A stretch of DNA of 64,000 nucleotides, taken from NCBI RefSeq assembly GCF_039523755.1, contig NZ_BAAAFX010000010.1:248001-312000 (forward strand). The letters run 5' to 3'. The notes beneath the pieces were generated by a model that was given only the letters and a program-made list of their open reading frames with translations, did not search any database and was not told the origin of the DNA. Of this stretch, positions 59,567 through 64,000 are shown piece by piece. Numbering within the stretch: position 1 is the first letter of the stretch; each line of letters opens with the position of its first letter. This stretch comes from Tatumella terrea. GTDB lineage: Bacteria; Pseudomonadota; Gammaproteobacteria; Enterobacterales; Enterobacteriaceae. A program made the position numbers and the translations under genes.

Positions 59567-61105
59567 TTACTTCAGATCCGCATCATCAAAGTTAAATGAG
59601 GTATCCGGCATAATGTAGAAGCCGGTCAGATTTTTGTTGTTTGCAGACACCAGTTTTTCCACCGCCAGCGGGATCCAGGGCTGGTCATGCCAGATACGGT
59701 CCTGAGCGTCTTTATACAGGGCCGATTTCTCTGCTTCGTTGGTGGTTTTCAGCGCATCGGTCAGGTCTTTATCGACGTTCGGGTTACTGTAGAACGCGGT
59801 ATTAAAGATGGCTGGTGGCCAGGACGTGGTGGCAAAGAGCGGGGTTAATGCCCAGTCCGCTTCCCCGGTGGAGGCTGACCAGCCGGTATAGAACATACGG
59901 ACACCGCTCTCTTTCTGTCCTTTATCTTCCACCTGTGAGGCACGCTGACCGGCATCCATCGCCGTCACCTGAGCTTTTACGCCCACCTGTGCCAGCTGCT
60001 GCTGAACAAACTGCAGCACCTTCTGTGCCGTGGTGTAGTTATGGGATGACCAGAGGGTGGTTTCAAAACCGTTCGGGTAACCGGCTTCTTTCAGTAGTTC
60101 ACGGGCTTTGGCCGGGTCATATACCGGGGCCGGGAAGGTCTGTGCGTAGGCGATAGCCGGCGGCACAATACCGGTGGCCGGTGTGGCATAGCCGGAGAAC
60201 GCGACTTTCACCAGCGCCTGGCGGTTAATGGCATAATTTAATGCCTCGCGTACTTTCGGGTCATTGAACGGTTTCTGCGTCACATTCAGGCTGATATAGC
60301 GCTGCATAATGGACGGCCAGGTCACGACATCCAGCTTACTGTCTTTTTTCAGTAACGGTGCCTGCTCGTAAGGGATCGGGAAAGCGACGGTCGCTTCACC
60401 GGTCTGCAGCATGGCGGCACGGGTATTGTTATCTTCTACCGGACGCCAGGTGATTTCATCCAGCTTCGGATAGCCTTTTTTCCAGTAGCCATCCCATTTT
60501 TTCACCTTCATATCATCGGTCGGATTCCAGCTGACAAACTGGTAAGGGCCGGTACCCACCGGGTGGAAACCGATATCTTTGCCGTATTTTTTCAGTGCCG
60601 CCGGTGAAATCATCACGGCAGACGGATGTGCCAGGTTATGGATAAAGGCGGAGAAAGGCTGTTTCAGAGTAACTTTAACCGTCAGCGGGTCAACGACATC
60701 GGTATGGGCGATATATTTAAACAGGTTATAGCGCTTCAGGTGATTGGCCGGGTTACTGGCACGATCGAGGTTCACCTTCACGGCTTCTGCATTAAAATCA
60801 GTCCCGTCCTGGAATTTCACGCCGGGACGTAACTTAAAGGTATACGTCAGGCCATCCGGGCTTACCGTATAGCTTTCGGCCAGCACGTTTTCCAGCTTCA
60901 TATTCTTATCGAAACCAAACAGCCCCTGATAGAACGACTTGGCGACGCTCTGCGACAGGGTATCGTTCGCATCGTAAGGGTCCATCGTGGTGAAATCTGA
61001 CAATACGGCAACCACGATATCTTTAGCCGCAAATGCGGGCAGTGAGACACTGCTGCTGCCGATAATTCCCGCGGCGATCAGCCACTTAACCGTTTTCTGA
61101 TTCAT
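59567..61105 (-). CDS. gsiB: Glutathione-binding periplasmic protein GsiB
   Basis: A 512-residue family 5 periplasmic binding protein, the same length class as E. coli GsiB. A signal peptide ends near AFA-AKD. Typical blocks are VAVLSDFTTMDPYDANDTLSQSVAKSFYQGLFGFD, FKLRPGVKFQDGTDFNAEAVKVNLDRA and the C-terminal GFYIMPDTSFNFDDADLK. It captures glutathione in the periplasm and may also bind related gamma-glutamyl peptides. Confidence 0.95.
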   Translation of the reverse strand: MNQKTVKWLIAAGIIGSSSVSLPAFAAKDIVVAVLSDFTTMDPYDANDTLSQSVAKSFYQGLFGFDKNMKLENVLAESYTVSPDGLTYTFKLRPGVKFQDGTDFNAEAVKVNLDRASNPANHLKRYNLFKYIAHTDVVDPLTVKVTLKQPFSAFIHNLAHPSAVMISPAALKKYGKDIGFHPVGTGPYQFVSWNPTDDMKVKKWDGYWKKGYPKLDEITWRPVEDNNTRAAMLQTGEATVAFPIPYEQAPLLKKDSKLDVVTWPSIMQRYISLNVTQKPFNDPKVREALNYAINRQALVKVAFSGYATPATGIVPPAIAYAQTFPAPVYDPAKARELLKEAGYPNGFETTLWSSHNYTTAQKVLQFVQQQLAQVGVKAQVTAMDAGQRASQVEDKGQKESGVRMFYTGWSASTGEADWALTPLFATTSWPPAIFNTAFYSNPNVDKDLTDALKTTNEAEKSALYKDAQDRIWHDQPWIPLAVEKLVSANNKNLTGFYIMPDTSFNFDDADLK

Positions 61106-61170
61106 CGTCCTGCTCTCCTGTAATGGTGCTGTTGCCTGCCTGCCGGTCCCGCGCAGAGGGCTTCGTCACG

Positions 61171-63027
61171 TTAGCTAAAAGGGGGGCTGCTGTTAGCAAC
61201 AAAATGCTGACCGGAAACGCGGGTCAGGGAAACGACCGGCGGAGATTCCCCGCGGGCATAGATGGCATCCGGCACGTCTTCTGCCTTCGTGGCAAAATGA
61301 TGGCGCACCGCCTCCGGGTCTGCGACGGGGACAGCTGCCATCAGTTTACGGGTATAGGGATGTTGCGGATTTTCAAACACGTCCTGACGCGAGCCGATTT
61401 CGACGATCTGTCCGAGATACATCACGGCCACCCGGTGGCTGATGCGTTCGACCACCGCCATATCATGAGAGATAAACAGAAAGGCGATACCGAATTCCTG
61501 CTGTAAATCCATCATCAGATTAACGATACGGGCCTGCACGGAGACATCCAGCGCAGACACGGACTCATCGGCTATCACAACTTTCGGGTTCAGGGCGAGG
61601 GCCCGGGCAATACAGATCCTCTGACGCTGTCCGCCGGAAAACTCATGGGGATAACGGGCGGCATGTCCGGCCTCGAGGCCGACACGTACCAGTAACTCTT
61701 CCACACGTTTTGCCGCGGTCGCCGGCTCCATCACCTTATGGACCAGTAACGGCTCCATAATGGAATAGCCGATCGACTGCCTGGGATCGAGTGACGCATA
61801 GGGATCCTGGAAAATAAACTGAATATCCCGGCGCAAATGCGCCAGGGCGGATCCGCTCAGGGTATCGATCCTCTGGCCGTTAAAGGTGATCGATCCGCCC
61901 TGACTTTCTACCAGTCGCAGCAGAGAGCGGCCGGTAGTGGATTTACCGCAGCCGGACTCCCCGACCAGCGCCAGGGTTTCTCCGGCGTAGAGATCAAAAC
62001 TGATATGCTCCACCGCATGAACCTGTCGCTGAACGCGATTCAGCCAGCCGCCGCGGATATCGAAACGGGTAACCAGATCGCGCACCTCCAGTACCGGCGG
62101 ACGATCCCGTTGTACCGTATCCGGCTGTGCGCTGACCGGGGCGCTTTCTCCCGGCAGAATAAATTTTGCCGGCAGTGGCTGACCGCGCATGGCACCGAGT
62201 TTGGGTACCGCAGCCAGCAGCGCACGGGTGTAGTCCTGCCGGGGCTGGCGGAACAGTTCTCGCAGTGGTGCAGATTCCACCTGGCGTCCGCGGTGCATGA
62301 CCGTGACCTGATCGGCCATTTCTGCCACCACGCCCATATCGTGGGTGATAAAAATCACCCCCATATGCATTTCCTGTTGCAGCTCGCGGATCAGGTTCAG
62401 TATCTGGGCCTGGATAGTGACATCCAGCGCGGTGGTCGGTTCATCGGCAATCAGCAGCGCCGGGCGGCAACTGAGTGCCATGGCTATCATGACACGCTGG
62501 CGCATCCCCCCGGAGAGCTGGTGGGGATAGCGTTGCATGGTATCGGCTGCGGCCGGAATTCTTACGCGGTCCAGCAGTTCCCGGGCTTCACGCCAGGCCT
62601 GATGTGCGGTTTTACCCTGATGCAGCCGCAGCGATTCGGCAATCTGTTCACCGACAGAAAAGACCGGGTTCAGTGACGTCATCGGTTCCTGAAAGATCAT
62701 CGCGATATCGGATCCGCGGATCTGCCGCAACTGGTGCTGATCCGCACTCCCCAGATCAAACAGATCGCCATTGCGCCGGCGCAGCCAGCGATCGCCGGTC
62801 ACCCGGCCACCGGCCTGCTGGATAAGCCCCATCAGCGCCAGCGAGGTGACTGATTTACCGGAGCCGGATTCCCCGACCAGAGCCAGCGTTTCGCCGTGGC
62901 TGACGGACAGAGATAAGGAATCCACGGCCTGAAAAACCTGATTATCCTGACGGAAGGTCACGCTAAGGTTTTCAGCCACCAGTACCCGGTCAGGATCGTG
63001 GAGCAGGGTCGTCTGCAAATCAGTCAT
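61171..63027 (-). CDS. gsiA: Glutathione ABC importer ATPase GsiA (two domains)
   Basis: A 618-residue fused ATPase, close to E. coli GsiA (623 aa). Domain 1 carries Walker A GESGSGKSVTS, signature LSGGMRQRV and Walker B IADEPTTALD; domain 2 carries Walker A GESGCGKSTTGRS, signature FSGGQRQRICIARAL and Walker B IADESVSALD. The C-terminal extension of about 60 residues is family-typical. It lies 12 nt behind iaaA and 65 bp before gsiB. Confidence 0.96.
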   Translation of the reverse strand: MTDLQTTLLHDPDRVLVAENLSVTFRQDNQVFQAVDSLSLSVSHGETLALVGESGSGKSVTSLALMGLIQQAGGRVTGDRWLRRRNGDLFDLGSADQHQLRQIRGSDIAMIFQEPMTSLNPVFSVGEQIAESLRLHQGKTAHQAWREARELLDRVRIPAAADTMQRYPHQLSGGMRQRVMIAMALSCRPALLIADEPTTALDVTIQAQILNLIRELQQEMHMGVIFITHDMGVVAEMADQVTVMHRGRQVESAPLRELFRQPRQDYTRALLAAVPKLGAMRGQPLPAKFILPGESAPVSAQPDTVQRDRPPVLEVRDLVTRFDIRGGWLNRVQRQVHAVEHISFDLYAGETLALVGESGCGKSTTGRSLLRLVESQGGSITFNGQRIDTLSGSALAHLRRDIQFIFQDPYASLDPRQSIGYSIMEPLLVHKVMEPATAAKRVEELLVRVGLEAGHAARYPHEFSGGQRQRICIARALALNPKVVIADESVSALDVSVQARIVNLMMDLQQEFGIAFLFISHDMAVVERISHRVAVMYLGQIVEIGSRQDVFENPQHPYTRKLMAAVPVADPEAVRHHFATKAEDVPDAIYARGESPPVVSLTRVSGQHFVANSSPPFS

Positions 63028-63039
63028 GCTATGTCCTCA

Positions 63040-64000
63040 TCAGGCTGGCGGATGACGGTAGATGGCCACCTGTGGAGGCTCATTACCGCTGGCGGAAGCC
63101 CGATACATCCCTTCGCTGTTAAACGGCAGAGCCAGGTTGCCATCGGCATCGATAGCAATCAGACCGCCTTCGCCCTGCATCTCACCCAGCGTCTGCATCA
63201 GATGATCGCAGGCCTGCTCCAGAGAACTGTCGGCATAGTTCATCCGGGCAGAGATATCGTATCCGGCCTGAGTCAGAATAAAGACTTCACCGGTGCCGGT
63301 GCATGACACCGCGACCCGGCGGTCGGCATAGCAGCCGGCCCCGGGCAGCGGGGTATCACCCACGCGCCCGGGGCGTTTGTTGGTCATTCCGCCGGTAGAC
63401 GTGGCTGCCGCCAGCTGGCCGGCGCTATCCAGCGCAACAGCCCCGACGGTACCGAATTTGTTTCGCGGATCGATAGGGTCACCTTCCGGGGCGGGGGTGT
63501 CCTCCTGATGATCCAGCAGAATATCGTCCTGCTGCAGTGCCTGTTGTAACTGGGCGTAGCGTTCAGGGGTAGAGAAAAAATCGGGAGAAACCGTTTCCAG
63601 CCCCTGTTCGGCAGCAAATGCATCGGCACCGGCACCGGCCAGTAAAACATGAGGGGTGTTTTCCAGCACCGCCCGGGCAGCCAGCACAGGATTACGCACC
63701 CGACTGACGCAGGCCACGGCTCCGGCCTGGCGTGTCCGGCCATCCATCACACAGGCATCCAGTTCATGGGTGGCCTGATGCGTAAACACCGACCCTTTAC
63801 CGGCATTAAACAATGGACACTCTTCCAGCAGACGGACGGTTTCTGTCACCGCATCCAGAGCACTGCCGCCGGCCAGCAATATCTGCTGACCGGCGCTGAT
63901 GATGTCCTCTAAGGCCTGACGGTACTGTTGTTCTTTTTCTTTACTCAGCGCACGGCGGGTGATCGTTCCGGCTCCGCCATGGATCGCAATTACAGTTTTC
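63040..64000 (-). CDS. iaaA: Isoaspartyl peptidase/L-asparaginase IaaA, first codons outside window
   Basis: An Ntn-hydrolase precursor of about 320 residues; only the first two or three codons are missing at the window edge. The N terminus KTVIAIHGGAG is the family start, and the autocleavage/nucleophile threonine lies in FGTVGAVALD, with TSTGGMTNK and the GTGEVF block following. It hydrolyses isoaspartyl dipeptides and asparagine, and probably gamma-glutamyl peptides supplied by the Gsi importer. It is the first gene of iaaA-gsiABCD. The upstream promoter is outside the window. Confidence 0.95.
   Translation of the reverse strand, partial: KTVIAIHGGAGTITRRALSKEKEQQYRQALEDIISAGQQILLAGGSALDAVTETVRLLEECPLFNAGKGSVFTHQATHELDACVMDGRTRQAGAVACVSRVRNPVLAARAVLENTPHVLLAGAGADAFAAEQGLETVSPDFFSTPERYAQLQQALQQDDILLDHQEDTPAPEGDPIDPRNKFGTVGAVALDSAGQLAAATSTGGMTNKRPGRVGDTPLPGAGCYADRRVAVSCTGTGEVFILTQAGYDISARMNYADSSLEQACDHLMQTLGEMQGEGGLIAIDADGNLALPFNSEGMYRASASGNEPPQVAIYRHPPA

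Overview
The window looks like a chromosomal segment of a Gram-negative enterobacterium, most likely from the Erwinia/Pantoea/Tatumella side of Enterobacterales. The main reasons are LpxP, Ahr, HcxA (YbdH), YgjR, Cbl and the iaaA-gsiABCD locus, all close to E. coli proteins as I remember them, together with two Erwinia-type leaderless levansucrases. No tRNA, rRNA, CRISPR array or insertion sequence was seen. Species-level assignment is inference.

Layout. 1-3609 (minus): flavin monooxygenase, aldo-keto reductase and an SSS-family symporter cut by the window edge. 4001-6608 (plus): MFS transporter and hcxA, preceded by tandem met-box-like octamers. 6646-15508: ahr, then an anaerobic fumarate module (class I fumarase and a TtdT-like dicarboxylate exchanger on minus; a three-domain soluble NADH:fumarate reductase and its flavin transferase ApbE on plus) with a perfect FNR box in the divergent promoter. 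15655-25936: metallophosphoesterase, an RND efflux operon with its own outer-membrane factor, a CLC protein and lpxP. 26000-32444: an accessory island with two levansucrases, a lambda-type holin directly behind one of them, an Ogr/Delta-type phage late activator, and non-coding DNA with decayed repeats. 32739-38913: Fur-controlled haem uptake operon hmuRSTUV. 39223-41507: a small acidic ORF, ygjR and cbl. 41816-57085: two organosulfur-type clusters, each with an ABC importer and flavin monooxygenases, with a YceI-like gene between them. 57672-64000 (minus): glutathione importer gsiABCD and iaaA.

Two themes stand out. The first is sulfur scavenging. Four flavin-dependent monooxygenases, a Cbl regulator, a peptide-type and an amino-acid-type ABC importer, an acetyltransferase and the glutathione importer all lie in this window. 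A MetJ-like operator sits in front of the MFS-hcxA pair.

The second, and my lead candidate for an undescribed system, is the levansucrase-holin-Ogr cassette. It has secreted-enzyme genes without signal peptides, a holin gene 47 bp downstream of one of them and separated from it by a small hairpin, a phage late-gene activator divergent from it, and a conserved dyad at the same distance upstream of both levansucrase genes. The simplest reading is a domesticated phage lysis/late-gene circuit that makes and releases levansucrase; this is inference and needs testing.
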